64,000 nt of DNA, taken from positions 1 to 64,000 of the forward strand of contig NZ_ALCA01000110.1 in NCBI RefSeq assembly GCF_000278725.1, written 5' to 3'. Each line of letters opens with the position of its first letter. Position 1 is the first letter of the stretch. The DNA is from Actinomyces sp. ICM47. GTDB lineage: Bacteria; Actinomycetota; Actinomycetes; Actinomycetales; Actinomycetaceae. The notes under the pieces are model-generated. The model saw only the letters and a program-made list of their open reading frames with translations, did no database searches and was not told the origin of the DNA. Position numbers and translations under genes: made by a program. Positions 29,065 through 38,911 of the stretch are shown piece after piece.

Positions 29065-30165
29065 TTAATAGTTCATCTGCATCGCGGTGCGGACCTCAGA
29101 CAGGGTTTGATCAGCCTGTTCGTTGGCGCGCTCGTTGCCGGCGTGCAGGATGGACAGCAGATAGTCCTCGTTTGCGATGAGCTCGGCGCGGCGCTCGCGC
29201 AGGGGAGCAAGCATCTCGTTGAGGGACTCGGTGACGAGGGCCTTCAGGGTGCCCGCGCCCGCGTCGCCGATACGGTCCGCGATCACTTCGGGCGCATCGC
29301 CCGTAGCCAGAGATGCGAGCATGAGGAGATTGGAGACCTCGGGGCGGCCAGCGGGATCGAAGGTGATACGGCGCTCGGCGTCCGTCTTTGCCTTCTTCAG
29401 GATCTTCGCGGTCTCGTCGGCGGTCATGCGCAGCTCGATGGTGTTGCCGCGCGACTTCGACATCTTCTGGCCGTCCGTGCCCAGCAGCAGCGGGACCTCG
29501 GACAGGAGGGCCTCCGGGCGTGGGAACACGGGACGCTCGGGAGTGGCGCGGCCGTAACGCTTGTCGAAGCGCTGGGCGATGAGGCGAGCCTGCTCCAGGT
29601 GGGGGAGCTGGTCCTGGCCCACGGGCACAATGTTGGCCTTGCAGAACAGGATGTCGGCGGCCTGGTGGACCGGGTAGGTGAGCATGAGGCCCGTCATCGC
29701 GCGGCCCTCGGTGGCCTCCAGCTCGGCCTTCACGGTCGGGTTGCGGTGCAACTCCGACTCGGTGACGAGCGAGAGGAAGGGCAGCATCAGCTGATTGAGG
29801 GCCGGGACTGCCGAGTGGTTGAAGATCGTGGAGCGCTCCGGATCGATACCCGCGGCCAGGTAGTCAGCGACGAGGCCGAGGACGCGTTCGCGGATCGGCC
29901 CCACGCCGTCGCGGTCGGTGATCACCTGGTAGTCGGCGACCAGAACCCATGTCTCCACCCCGCGATTCTGCAGCAACACGCGGTTGCGCAGGGTGCCGAA
30001 GTAGTGGCCCAGGTGCAGGTGGCCGGTCGGACGGTCACCCGTGAGGATGCGGAAACGCGAAGGATCCTGGTCGATCGCCAGATCGATCTCGGCGCTGCGG
30101 GCCTTCGAGCGGGCCAGCGAGGCATCAGAGGTTGCGGTTTCCAGGGCATCTTCACTGCGAGTCAT
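29065..30165 (-). CDS. trpS: tryptophanyl-tRNA synthetase
   Basis: TrpRS charges tRNA-Trp. The 366-residue class I synthetase has the HIGH motif as HLGH in 'GDRPTGHLHLGHYFGTL' (near residues 48-51) and the KMSKS motif in 'DGQKMSKSRGNTIELRM' (near 234), with the usual 'MTGLMLTYPVHQAADIL' between. The -10 box TAGGAT lies 6 nt before the ATG. The gene sits between glgX and the glgE region without functional link. Confidence 0.96.
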   Translation of the reverse strand: MTRSEDALETATSDASLARSKARSAEIDLAIDQDPSRFRILTGDRPTGHLHLGHYFGTLRNRVLLQNRGVETWVLVADYQVITDRDGVGPIRERVLGLVADYLAAGIDPERSTIFNHSAVPALNQLMLPFLSLVTESELHRNPTVKAELEATEGRAMTGLMLTYPVHQAADILFCKANIVPVGQDQLPHLEQARLIAQRFDKRYGRATPERPVFPRPEALLSEVPLLLGTDGQKMSKSRGNTIELRMTADETAKILKKAKTDAERRITFDPAGRPEVSNLLMLASLATGDAPEVIADRIGDAGAGTLKALVTESLNEMLAPLRERRAELIANEDYLLSILHAGNERANEQADQTLSEVRTAMQMNY

Positions 30166-30171
30166 GCGTTG

Positions 30172-30177
30172 ATCCTA
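30172..30177 (-). promoter_or_regulatory. -10 box of leaderless trpS
   Basis: On the minus strand TAGGAT ends 6 nt before the ATG at 30165, with no Shine-Dalgarno sequence. Confidence 0.55.
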
Positions 30178-30212
30178 ACGAGTGGAAGGGGGGAAAGAAA
30201 AGTCGGGGCGCG

Positions 30213-32501
30213 TCAGTGTTCGGGCTGAAACGCGATGTCGGAGAGCAGGATTGTCACGGACAGAGCCTCAATCGTCAGCGTGGTACGAGGCATGACATGC
30301 TCGACTTCGATGGAGAGTTCATTCGGGTCGAGCGAGGAACTGACGCCGCCGTCCGCGGGGGTTTCCCACACGGTGGAGTAGGCGATCAGCCAGTCCAGGT
30401 CGTGGCCCTCGGGCAGTGTTACTTGCGCGTCGTCGAGGTTCGCGTTGATGATGATGAGAGCGTCGCGGTCGCCCCATTTGACGCCCGAGCGCAGCATCTG
30501 GAACGTGCGGTGGCGCGAATCCGTCCAGCCGTAATCCGGCATGCGGGTGCCCTGGGCGGTGTACCACGACAGGTCGGGGAGCGAGTCGCCGCCGTAGGGG
30601 TGGCCGGTCGCGAAGCTGTCGGGGCGCAGTACCGGGTGCGCCTTACGCAGGGCGATCAGCCAGGAGACGGCGTCGATCTGCGCTTGTTGTCCTTCGGCCA
30701 GATCCCAGTCGACCCACGAGATCGGGCTGTCTTGGCAGTAGGCGTTGTTGTTACCGTTTTGGGTGCGCCCGAACTCGTCGCCGCCCGTGAGCATCGGCGT
30801 GCCTGAGGAGACGAACATGGTCGCCAGGATGTTGCGCTGCGAGCGGGCGCGCAGGCGCGCGATCGGCATGTTGGCGAGGATCGCGTAGGGGGTGGCGGCG
30901 TCCGGGTGGGTCGCGCCCGACGCGAGTGTTCCTTCGAGGCCGTGGTTCCACGAGCGGTTGTCATCGGAGCCGTCGCGGTTGTTCTCGAGATTGTCCTTGT
31001 TGTGCTTGCGGTCGTAGGCCGTCAGGTCGGCCAGCGTGAAGCCGTCGTGAGCGGTCACGAAGTTGATCGACGCGCGAGGTCCGCGCAGCCGACCGAGGCC
31101 GTGCTCGAAGACGTCCTGGGAGCCGGACAGGCGGGTTGCCAGGTCGTTGGGGCCCGAGACGATGTGGCCCGAGGCCTGGGCGCGCACGTCCGCGAGCCAG
31201 AAGTTACGCAGGGCACCGCGGTAGTGGTCGTTCCACTCGGAGAAGGGCACCGGGAAGTTGCCGGTCTGCCAGCCGCCGGGACCCACATCCCACGGCTCGG
31301 CGATGAGCTTCGTGTGGGTGAGGATATCGTCCGTCGCCATCGCGATGAGGAGCGGGTGCATCGGGCTAAAGCCGGTGGAGAACCGGCCCAGCGTGGCGGC
31401 CAGGTCGAAACGGAACCCGTCCACGCCCATGTCGCGCACCCAGTAGCGCAGGGAGTCCAGGACCATCTGGATGGTCTTGGGGCGGTCCATGTTCATCGTG
31501 TTGCCGGTGCCGGTCACGTCGATGGTCTGGATGGGGCGCGAGGTCGTATGGCGGTAGTACATGTCGGAGTCCAGGCCGCGCCACGACAGCGACGGGCCGG
31601 CGTCTCCGCCCTCGCACGTGTGGTTGTAGACGACGTCGAGGATGACCTCGATGCCCGCCTGATGCAGCAGGGAGACCATGCCGCGGAACTCGTCGACGAC
31701 TGCCTGGGCACCGCGGGCACGCGATTCGGCGGTCGCGTAGGAGGGCTCGGGGGCGAAGAAGGAGAGCGTCGAGTACCCCCAGTAGTTCGTGAGGCCTCGT
31801 TCGGTGAGGAAGGGTTCGTCGCACTTGGCGTGGATCGGCAGCAGCTCAACGGCGGTGATACCCAGGTCCTTCAGGTAGGACACGGAGGCGGGGTGAGCGA
31901 GACCAGCGTAAGTTCCGCGTAGGGGCTGGGGCACTCCTGGCATGTTCTTCGTGAAGCCCTTGACGTGGATCTCGTAGATTACCGTGTTTTCCCAGGGCGT
32001 ACGGGGCTGAGGGATGATCGGGAAAGAGGATTCGACCACGACCGAGCGCGGCATGTGCGGCGCGGAGTCGAGGGGAGAGCGGCGCATCGGGTACTCCGAC
32101 GGGTACAGCTCATCGTCCACGCAGTGCGCGTACACCGCCGGCTTCAGGTCCACGACGCCGTCCACGCCTCGACCGTAGGGGTCCAGCAGGAGCTTATGGG
32201 AGTTGAAGAACTTTCCGCCGTCCGGGTCCCACGTACCGTGTGCACGGAAGCCATAGCGCGTGCCCACGCCGTATCCGCGGATGTGGCCGTGCCAGATGCC
32301 CGTCTTCGGACCCAGGAGGGCGAAGCGTGTCTCCGCCCCAGCCTCGTCAAAGATGCACATATCCACGGAGGAAGCACCGCGCGCGATCACCGCGACGTCG
32401 AGGCCGTCACCCGACGGGTGAACGCCCAAGCGCGTGGGCAGCGGGTTAGGTTCAGTGACGCGCCTTGTGGGAGCGTGGGACGAGCCGGATCGCTCGGACA
32501 T
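30213..32501 (-). CDS. glgX: glycogen debranching enzyme GlgX
   Basis: GlgX hydrolyses alpha-1,6 branches left after phosphorylase action. The 762-residue protein has an N-terminal CBM48-like domain, then the isoamylase-type GH13 barrel with '[18 protein letters not shown]', nucleophile in '[17 protein letters not shown]', acid in '[19 protein letters not shown]' and '[20 protein letters not shown]'. AGGAAGAGG lies about 10 nt before the ATG. A hairpin-forming inverted repeat lies in the leader. Confidence 0.95.
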   Translation of the reverse strand: MSERSGSSHAPTRRVTEPNPLPTRLGVHPSGDGLDVAVIARGASSVDMCIFDEAGAETRFALLGPKTGIWHGHIRGYGVGTRYGFRAHGTWDPDGGKFFNSHKLLLDPYGRGVDGVVDLKPAVYAHCVDDELYPSEYPMRRSPLDSAPHMPRSVVVESSFPIIPQPRTPWENTVIYEIHVKGFTKNMPGVPQPLRGTYAGLAHPASVSYLKDLGITAVELLPIHAKCDEPFLTERGLTNYWGYSTLSFFAPEPSYATAESRARGAQAVVDEFRGMVSLLHQAGIEVILDVVYNHTCEGGDAGPSLSWRGLDSDMYYRHTTSRPIQTIDVTGTGNTMNMDRPKTIQMVLDSLRYWVRDMGVDGFRFDLAATLGRFSTGFSPMHPLLIAMATDDILTHTKLIAEPWDVGPGGWQTGNFPVPFSEWNDHYRGALRNFWLADVRAQASGHIVSGPNDLATRLSGSQDVFEHGLGRLRGPRASINFVTAHDGFTLADLTAYDRKHNKDNLENNRDGSDDNRSWNHGLEGTLASGATHPDAATPYAILANMPIARLRARSQRNILATMFVSSGTPMLTGGDEFGRTQNGNNNAYCQDSPISWVDWDLAEGQQAQIDAVSWLIALRKAHPVLRPDSFATGHPYGGDSLPDLSWYTAQGTRMPDYGWTDSRHRTFQMLRSGVKWGDRDALIIINANLDDAQVTLPEGHDLDWLIAYSTVWETPADGGVSSSLDPNELSIEVEHVMPRTTLTIEALSVTILLSDIAFQPEH

Positions 32502-32523
32502 ACAATTGTGCCTCTTCCTGGTG

Positions 32524-32542
32524 AACGGCTGGTCAAGCCGTT
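32524..32542. promoter_or_regulatory. inverted repeat in the glgX leader
   Basis: AACGGCT and AGCCGTT form a perfect 7-bp inverted repeat with a 5-nt loop, 23 nt before the glgX start and downstream of a minus-strand -10-like CTATAT. It begins GTGAACGGCT and so shares the GTGAAC-GCT pattern with the glgB palindrome. It could be an operator or a leader hairpin. Confidence 0.35.
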
Positions 32543-32725
32543 ACGTCGTGGATATAGCCTCCTCCTATCATACGGGACCACTCACATGCCGGTCGGATTG
32601 ATGGGAAGAAAGGCCTATGACGAGGCGCACGCGCGACTGAGGTCCACCTACTCCGGGTGAGAGGCGCGGACTGTGGCATGCGCCGGTGAGGTGACCCTCA
32701 TATGGGCGGGGGGCGCGGAATGTGG

Positions 32726-32731
32726 CACGCT
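32726..32731 (+). promoter_or_regulatory. -10 box of leaderless etfB
   Basis: CACGCT ends 7 nt before the ATG at 32739. The surrounding 19-bp segment 32712-32730 repeats the segment 32663-32681 with two differences, so an ancestral promoter may have been duplicated. Confidence 0.4.
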
Positions 32732-32738
32732 AGAAGGC

Positions 32739-33542
32739 ATGAGAATTGTCGTGTGTGTGAAGCATGTCCCGGACATGCAGTCCGAACGCCGTTTTGAGGG
32801 CGGCCGCCTGGTGCGCGGTGAGGACGATGTGCTCAACGAGCTGGACGAAAACGCCATCGAGGCCGCCGTGCAGCTGAAGGAAGCAGAAGAGGACGCGGGC
32901 CGCGAGGCCGAGGTCGTTGCCCTGACCATGGGGCCTGAGGACGCCGAAGACGCGCTCATGCGCGCCCTGCAGATGGGTGCTGACCGTGCCTACATCGTTT
33001 CCGACGAGTTCCTCGAGGGTTCCGACGTCATCACGACGGCGTCCGTGCTCTCCATCGCCATCGCGAAGATCGCTGACGAGTGCGGCCCCGTCGACCTGGT
33101 CATCACCGGCATGGCCTCGCTGGACGCAATGACCTCCATGCTGCCCGGTGCCCTGGCCGCCAAGGCCCACATGCCGCTGCTGGGCCTGGCCCGCTCGATG
33201 AGCGTCGAAGACGGCACCGTGACGATTGAGCGCTCCGTCGACGGTTTCACCGAGACGCTGCGCGCGGCCCTGCCAGCCGTGGTCTCCGTGACCGACCAGA
33301 TCAACGAGCCGCGCTACCCGGCCTTCGCCGCGATGAAGGCGGCCCGCAAGAAGCCCTTGGACCAGTGGGGTATTGACGACCTCGTCGAGGTTCCCGGCGG
33401 GCAGGACCTGGTCCTGCGCCGCGCGCTCACCTCCGTGACCTTCAGCGAGGAGAACGTGCGCGACGGCTCCGGCACGATCATTCAGGACGCTGGCGAGGGC
33501 GGTCGCGCGCTGGCTGACTACATTCTTTCGGTGGTGAAGTGA
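32739..33542 (+). CDS. etfB: electron transfer flavoprotein subunit beta
   Basis: EtfB binds AMP and, with EtfA, carries electrons from flavin dehydrogenases to the quinone pool. The 267-residue protein begins 'MRIVVCVKHVPDMQSE' and has 'DVLNELDENAIEAAVQLKE' and 'MGPEDAEDALMRALQMGADR', the family hallmarks. The start is set by the -10 box 7 nt upstream. etfA follows after one base, and the same gene order with cysteine desulfurase and mnmA is found in mycobacteria. Confidence 0.95.
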   Translation: MRIVVCVKHVPDMQSERRFEGGRLVRGEDDVLNELDENAIEAAVQLKEAEEDAGREAEVVALTMGPEDAEDALMRALQMGADRAYIVSDEFLEGSDVITTASVLSIAIAKIADECGPVDLVITGMASLDAMTSMLPGALAAKAHMPLLGLARSMSVEDGTVTIERSVDGFTETLRAALPAVVSVTDQINEPRYPAFAAMKAARKKPLDQWGIDDLVEVPGGQDLVLRRALTSVTFSEENVRDGSGTIIQDAGEGGRALADYILSVVK

Positions 33543-33543
33543 T

Positions 33544-34521
33544 ATGACGCAGCAGATGCATTCCCCGATCCTCGTCCTGGCCGACCAGGCCGGGTCCCGC
33601 CTGACGTCCCTGGCGCGCCAGGCGGTGACGCTCGCGGCGTCGCTGACCTCCGGCGACGTGGTCGCGCTGTCTGTCGCCTCCGTCCCCGACACGGCTGCCC
33701 TGGCAGAGCTGGGTGCCACCCGCGTCCTGCACGCCGACCTGGGTGCTGCGGGTCACTCCTCTGTTGTCGCCTCCGACGCGGTCATCGCCGCTCTGGGCAC
33801 CGACTCCTACGGCCTGGTGCTGGTGTCCTCGGACTACCGCGGTCGTGAGATCGCTGGCCGCGTCGCCGCCCTCACCGAGGCTGGCGTCGTCTCCGGTGCC
33901 TCCTCCGTGTCTTTCGACGGTGGCGTCCTCCAGGTTGGCAAGACCGCCCTGGGTGGTTCCTGGTCGATGGGCATCGTCCTCGAGGGACAGACCCCCATCG
34001 TGGGTATCTCCTCGGGCATTATCGACGAGGCGCCGGTGGCCTCGCCCGCATCCCTGATCCCCGAGCCTCTCGCCGTTGAGCTGAGCACCGAGGCGTCCGT
34101 GATTGAGGTTGTCTCCAGCGTGGCCGACGAGGAGGAAGGCGTGTCCCTGGCCGATGCCTCCACCGTCGTGTGCGGTGGCCGCGGCGTGGACGGCGACTTC
34201 GAGCTGGTTCGTTCCCTCGCCGACGCCCTGGGTGGGGCCGTGGGCGCGACCCGTGTTGCCTGTGACGAGGGCTGGGCTCCGCGAGCTGAGCAGATCGGGC
34301 AGACGGGCCTGACCGTCACGCCGAATCTCTACATCGGCCTGGGCGTTTCCGGTGCCATTCACCACACGGTCGGTATGCAGTCGGCCGCCCACATCGTCGC
34401 CGTGTGCGATGACCCGGATGCCCCGATCTTCGAGATCGCGGACTTTGGCGTGGTCGGCGACGTGACCGAGGTGGTCCCGGCTGCCTTGGCAATCATCGAG
34501 GAGGCGCGCGCCCAGGCGTGA
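33544..34521 (+). CDS. etfA: electron transfer flavoprotein subunit alpha
   Basis: EtfA holds the FAD. The 325-residue protein has the FAD-binding C-terminal part with 'VCGGRGVDGDFELVRSLADA', 'QIGQTGLTVTPNLYIGLGVS' and 'SGAIHHTVGMQSAAHIVAV'. It follows etfB immediately and its stop overlaps the GTG of the cysteine desulfurase gene, so all four genes to mnmA probably form one transcript. Confidence 0.95.
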   Translation: MTQQMHSPILVLADQAGSRLTSLARQAVTLAASLTSGDVVALSVASVPDTAALAELGATRVLHADLGAAGHSSVVASDAVIAALGTDSYGLVLVSSDYRGREIAGRVAALTEAGVVSGASSVSFDGGVLQVGKTALGGSWSMGIVLEGQTPIVGISSGIIDEAPVASPASLIPEPLAVELSTEASVIEVVSSVADEEEGVSLADASTVVCGGRGVDGDFELVRSLADALGGAVGATRVACDEGWAPRAEQIGQTGLTVTPNLYIGLGVSGAIHHTVGMQSAAHIVAVCDDPDAPIFEIADFGVVGDVTEVVPAALAIIEEARAQA

Positions 34522-35723
34522 GCGTCTACCTCGACCACGCGGCCACGACGCCGCTGCGCGAGTGCGCCCTCGAGGCGTGGACCCGCGCCCAGCGTGACCT
34601 GGCCGCCACCCCCGGCAACCCCGCCGCCCTCCACTTTGGAGGGCGGCGGGCCCGTCGCATGCTGGGCGACGCGCGCGAGCAGGTCGCAGCTGCACTCGGT
34701 GCCGACATCCACGAGGTCATCTTCACCTCCGGTGCCACTGAATCCGACGCTCTCGGCGTGATGGCCGCCGCCCGAGGTGTGCGTCGCCGCGAGAGTGCTC
34801 GCGACCTCATCGTCGTCTCCGGCCTCGAGCATGACGCGGTCGCCCACCAGCGAGAGGTAGCTGCGCGCGAGGGCTTCGAGTGGGAGGTTCTGCCCGTCGA
34901 CGCGGGTGGCCTGTCGGTGCTGCCAGCGACTGAGGGCGCCAGTGCGCCCGCGTCCTGGGACGGACGCCTCGCGCTCGGATCCATGACCCTCGTGTCCTCC
35001 GAGATCGGTACGATCCAGCCGGTCGCCGACTTCGCTGCCCTCGTCCACGCCAGCGGAGGCCTCGCGCATTCTGACGCTGCTCAGGCGATCCCGACTCTGG
35101 ATGTTTCTTTCGCAGAGCTTGGCCTCGACCTCATGAGCGTGGGCGGGCACAAGGTCGGCGCGCCCGCCGGCATTGGCGTCCTTCTCGCCCGGCGTGGCAT
35201 CCCCATGGCGACCGACCGTCCCGGCGGCGGTCACGAGCGTTCGATCCGCTCGGGCACGCCCGACGTCGCGGGTGCCTGCGCGCTCGCCGCCGCCCTCACC
35301 GAGGCCGTTTCCGAACGCTCCGCTTTCGCCGAGCGCGCGGCATCCCTGCGCGCCCACCTGCTGAGCCACCTGCCGGACGGCACGTACCCGACGGTGGGGG
35401 AGTCGGCCTCGTCGAGCGCGATCATCCACCTGTCCCTGCCAACCGCCCGCCCCGAGGCCGTCCTCATGGCCTTCGACATGGCCGGCATCGCCGTGTCCGC
35501 CGGGTCCGCATGCCACGCGGGAGTGACGCGCCCCTCCGACATCGTCATGGCGATGGGACGCAGCGAGGAGGAAGCCCTCGGCGTCCTGCGCATCTCTCTG
35601 GGACACGAGACGACCGTCGTCGACATCGACGCCTTCCTGGCCGCCCTGCCCGCCGCGATCCGCGCGGGAGCCGCCCTGGACGGCGTCTCCCACGCGCGCA
35701 ACGAACGAAACGAGGAACGCTAA
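34518..35723 (+). CDS. cysteine desulfurase (NifS/IscS family)
   Basis: The PLP enzyme takes sulfur from cysteine as a persulfide and passes it to partners such as MnmA or Fe-S scaffolds. In this 401-residue protein the PLP lysine is in 'LMSVGGHKVGAPAGIGVLLA' (near 212) and the catalytic cysteine in 'VSAGSACHAGVTRPSDIVMA' (near 332). It begins with GTG in a 4-base overlap with etfA. mnmA follows directly, so tRNA thiolation is the likely main client; whether it also serves Fe-S assembly cannot be told here. Confidence 0.92.
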   Translation: MSVYLDHAATTPLRECALEAWTRAQRDLAATPGNPAALHFGGRRARRMLGDAREQVAAALGADIHEVIFTSGATESDALGVMAAARGVRRRESARDLIVVSGLEHDAVAHQREVAAREGFEWEVLPVDAGGLSVLPATEGASAPASWDGRLALGSMTLVSSEIGTIQPVADFAALVHASGGLAHSDAAQAIPTLDVSFAELGLDLMSVGGHKVGAPAGIGVLLARRGIPMATDRPGGGHERSIRSGTPDVAGACALAAALTEAVSERSAFAERAASLRAHLLSHLPDGTYPTVGESASSSAIIHLSLPTARPEAVLMAFDMAGIAVSAGSACHAGVTRPSDIVMAMGRSEEEALGVLRISLGHETTVVDIDAFLAALPAAIRAGAALDGVSHARNERNEER

Positions 35724-36815
35724 ATGCGAGTTCTGGCAGCACTGTCGGGCGGCGTGGACTCCGCCGTCGCCGCAGCGAAGGCCGTCAAGGATGGGCACGA
35801 CGTCGTCGGCGTCCACATGGCCCTGTCCTCCCAGCCGCAGGAGTGCCGCATCGGCTCGCGCGGCTGCTGCTCCATCGAGGACGCGGGAGACGCCGCGCGC
35901 GCCGCTGAGATCATCGGCATCCCCTTCTATGTGTGGGACCTCGCCCAGGAATTCGAGCAGACCGTCATCACTGACTTCGTCGAGCAGTACCGGGTTGGGC
36001 GCACCCCCAACCCCTGCGTGCGCTGTAACGAGTTCGTGAAGTTCCGCGAGCTGGCCAGCCGTGCCCGAGCACTCGGCTTCGACGCAGTGTGCACCGGCCA
36101 CTACGCCGCCATCATGGACGGGGAGGCAGGACCCGAGCTGCATCGCGGAGCTGACACCCTCAAAGACCAGTCCTACGTGCTGGCTGTCATGGGGGCCGAG
36201 GAACTGACCCGCGTCGTCCTGCCACTGGGGGACGCCCCCAACAAGGCGTGGGTGCGCTCCGAGGCCGAACGCCTGGGCCTGGGCGTGTCCAACAAGCCGG
36301 ACTCCTACGACATCTGCTTCATCCCCGACGGCGACACGCAGGGCTTTCTGCGCTCCCACCTGGGCGCTGCTGAGGGCGACATCGTTACCCCCGACGGTGA
36401 GGTCCTGGGTCGCCACGAGGGCTATTGGAACTACACGGTCGGACAGCGCAAAGGCCTGGGCATCGGCGCGCCCGCACCCGACGGTCGCCCCCGCTACGTC
36501 CTCGAGACCAGGCCCGAGACTAACCAAGTCGTCGTCGGTGCCTCCGAGCTTCTGTCCATCTCCCGTATTGAAGCGACGGACGCCGTCTGGCTCGCCTCCG
36601 ACGACGACGGCTCCGATGCCACCGACCTCTTTGTGCAGCTGCGCGCGCACGGCACGCCCGTTCCTGTCGCGTCGTTGATACGGGATGAGCAGGCCGGAAC
36701 CATCAGCGTTGTTCTCGAAGCAAGCGCGCGCGGCGTGGCGCGGGGTCAGTCGATGGTCGTCTACAGGAGGACGCGCGTCCTCGGCGAAGGCACGATCAAC
36801 GCCACCGCGCGCTGA
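35724..36815 (+). CDS. mnmA: tRNA-specific 2-thiouridylase MnmA
   Basis: MnmA thiolates U34 of the tRNAs for Lys, Glu and Gln with ATP and sulfur from a desulfurase. The 363-residue protein has the PP-loop 'ALSGGVDSAVAAAKA' at 7-21, the first catalytic cysteine in 'RTPNPCVRCNEFVKF' and the second in 'DSYDICFIPDGDTQGF'. It starts immediately after the desulfurase stop, which supplies the sulfur donor in the same operon. Confidence 0.95.
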   Translation: MRVLAALSGGVDSAVAAAKAVKDGHDVVGVHMALSSQPQECRIGSRGCCSIEDAGDAARAAEIIGIPFYVWDLAQEFEQTVITDFVEQYRVGRTPNPCVRCNEFVKFRELASRARALGFDAVCTGHYAAIMDGEAGPELHRGADTLKDQSYVLAVMGAEELTRVVLPLGDAPNKAWVRSEAERLGLGVSNKPDSYDICFIPDGDTQGFLRSHLGAAEGDIVTPDGEVLGRHEGYWNYTVGQRKGLGIGAPAPDGRPRYVLETRPETNQVVVGASELLSISRIEATDAVWLASDDDGSDATDLFVQLRAHGTPVPVASLIRDEQAGTISVVLEASARGVARGQSMVVYRRTRVLGEGTINATAR

Positions 36816-36990
36816 GTCGTGCGGTGCGCAGGCGCTTCCCGGACCGCGCTGCCCCTTCTTGACAGGTCGTCCCCCCAGGCATACGCGCCCTACCCGCCAC
36901 GCGTATGAGGGACACCACCCTGTGGCGGTAGGATGCCTCGTCATATTGTGTTCGGACGTGGCGGCTCCCATCGGTTAGACTTGGGTGCGC

Positions 36991-37071
<81 letters not shown>

Positions 37072-37108
37072 CCGGCATCGCCCCCTCGCAGTGGGGGAGC
37101 GACCCTCA

Positions 37109-37114
37109 TAGACT
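37109..37114 (+). promoter_or_regulatory. -10 box of leaderless peroxiredoxin gene
   Basis: TAGACT ends 7 nt before the ATG at 37122. Confidence 0.55.
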
Positions 37115-37121
37115 GAGGGGC

Positions 37122-37595
37122 ATGAGCACTTTGGACATCGGCCAGCAGGCCCCCGATTTTACCGTCGACACCACCCAGGGGACGCTGTCCCTGTCGGATC
37201 TCCTCGCCGCTTCCCCGCGGGGTGTCGTTGTCTATTTCTACCCGAAGGCATCCACGCCCGGTTGCACGAAGGAAGCCTGCGACTTCCGTGATTCCCTGGC
37301 CTCCCTGACCGGTGCTGGCTACTCCGTTATCGGCGTGTCTGCCGACTCGATGGCTGCTCTTGAACGCTTTGCGGAGAAGCAATCTTTGACCTTCCCGCTG
37401 GCTTCCGACCCCGATCACGAGGTCCTCGAGGCCTACGGTGCGTGGGGGGAGAAGAAGAACTACGGTCGCACGTACGTCGGTATCATCCGCTCCACCGTCG
37501 TCGTTGCCCCGGATGGCACCGTGGCCCTGGCTCAGTACAACGTGAAGGCCACCGGTCACGTGGCTCGTCTGCGCAAGGCGCTCGGGATCGACTAA
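37122..37595 (+). CDS. bcp: thiol peroxidase of the BCP/PrxQ family
   Basis: This 157-residue peroxiredoxin reduces peroxides with electrons from thioredoxin. The peroxidatic C48 and resolving C53 stand in 'YPKASTPGCTKEACDFRD', the atypical 2-Cys arrangement of the BCP type. The start at 37122 is preferred because the -10 box TAGACT is 7 nt away and the protein then begins 'MSTLDIGQQAPDF', the normal N terminus. Confidence 0.93.
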   Translation: MSTLDIGQQAPDFTVDTTQGTLSLSDLLAASPRGVVVYFYPKASTPGCTKEACDFRDSLASLTGAGYSVIGVSADSMAALERFAEKQSLTFPLASDPDHEVLEAYGAWGEKKNYGRTYVGIIRSTVVVAPDGTVALAQYNVKATGHVARLRKALGID

Positions 37596-37626
37596 CCCCT
37601 TGCTTCCTGAGTAATCATCTACTACG

Positions 37627-37639
37627 CTTGTTCAACAAG
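37627..37639. promoter_or_regulatory. palindrome before the proline-rich membrane protein gene
   Basis: CTTGTT and AACAAG form a perfect 6-bp inverted repeat around one central base, 27 nt upstream of the ATG at 37667. It is AT-rich compared with its surroundings and could be an operator. Confidence 0.35.
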
Positions 37640-37666
37640 TGTTAGTTGAGTGTTGATGGAGGACTC

Positions 37667-38803
37667 ATGGGGGCTGCAATGCCGGACGCATACCGGGTCG
37701 GCTCAGGATCGGTCACGCCCGACTATCCGGGAGGCGTGCCCACGCGTCTGGCTCACCGTCCCGCCCTGCCCGCCGAGGCCTCGGCCCCCACCACGCAACC
37801 CACGAAACAAGCCTTCACTCCCGCGCCCGAAGCGCCGACGAAGAATGGCCAGCCGCGAATTGCTTCCCTCTCGTCCGACGTCGAACGCACGGTCATCGCG
37901 TGCGTCCCACCCCGGAACGGGTACCCCTTAATCGCGCGGTCATCGCCGACCACCAAGCCCACGCCGGTCGTCACACCCGCACCGAAGGACGAATACACCT
38001 CGGCGGTCGTGACCCCCTCCGCCTCCTACACGCAGCCGAGCACGACCTCCGCGCCGCAGGTCGCCCCGCCCACGCTGCCGCTGAGCCGCTACTCGCCCCA
38101 GCAGCAGAGCTTCGCGCCACGCGAGGAGACCCCCACCGAGCGGGAATACGCCCACTGTGACGAGGCCTCGGCAGCCTTCTACGGGGACAGTGACGATGAC
38201 TGGAGCGCCGAGCACGACCTGCCCACGCGTGCCGATGTCGCACTGAATAGGCGAGCGTCTCGCGTTCCTCGGAGCGTGCCGGGTGAGCAGGTTGTCGCCC
38301 GCTTTACCGAAGCCGACAAGGAACGCCGCCGGGACGCGCGTGCCTATCGCTACGAGGAACTGGACGAGCGCCCGCCCCTGCGCCGCGAGCGCCCCAAGCG
38401 GCGCACGCGTGCCAAGTACGGCCTCGCCATGTTTATCGTCGGTTTCCTGCTGGCTATCCTCCTGGCTGTCGGTGCCTACGTGGGGATGTCCTACCTGCGT
38501 ACTGTGGCAGCCAACAACCTGGCGCACTCGCTCGATGCGTGCTCGGTGAGCGGTCCCTACGCCCGCCTGGCCTCCGACAAGGCCTCCCTGACTCTCGTGG
38601 CCTACGGGGACGGGGCCAACGGTCTGTCGCAGACGGACTTCCGCTGCATCCTGAATGAGCTCGACACTCCGTCGTCGGTGCGTGAGCGCATGCTGATCAC
38701 TCGCGCGGTCGACGGTGCTCAGCACGAGGAATGGAAGGTCTACCGCGTGACCTGGACGTATCACCCCGAGGATGGACTCAGCGTCGTCCTAAGCACCCGA
38801 TAG
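37667..38803 (+). CDS. proline-rich single-pass membrane protein
   Basis: The 378-residue protein has a long Pro/Ala/Thr-rich, probably disordered cytoplasmic N-terminal part (1-190), a basic stretch 'RPPLRRERPKRRTRAKYGLA', one membrane helix ('MFIVGFLLAILLAVGAYVG' near 258-276) and an extracytoplasmic C-terminal domain of about 95 residues with two cysteines. The ATG at 37667 follows GGAGG at 4 nt. I recognise no family. The layout is like that of actinobacterial membrane-anchored accessory proteins. Confidence 0.75.
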   Translation: MGAAMPDAYRVGSGSVTPDYPGGVPTRLAHRPALPAEASAPTTQPTKQAFTPAPEAPTKNGQPRIASLSSDVERTVIACVPPRNGYPLIARSSPTTKPTPVVTPAPKDEYTSAVVTPSASYTQPSTTSAPQVAPPTLPLSRYSPQQQSFAPREETPTEREYAHCDEASAAFYGDSDDDWSAEHDLPTRADVALNRRASRVPRSVPGEQVVARFTEADKERRRDARAYRYEELDERPPLRRERPKRRTRAKYGLAMFIVGFLLAILLAVGAYVGMSYLRTVAANNLAHSLDACSVSGPYARLASDKASLTLVAYGDGANGLSQTDFRCILNELDTPSSVRERMLITRAVDGAQHEEWKVYRVTWTYHPEDGLSVVLSTR

Positions 38804-38911
38804 GAACACCATCAGGAGTCATCTCAGGGATCACGATCTGAGATATTGTGTCGGATGAGTCACGGCACCGCCGTAAAATCAACAGGCATTTCACGCGTGA
38901 AGGAGCCTGTT

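Noticed and set aside
32586-32660. 24-codon frame before etfB
   Set aside because: It has no ribosome site and no -10 box at leaderless distance, and nothing in the product is informative.
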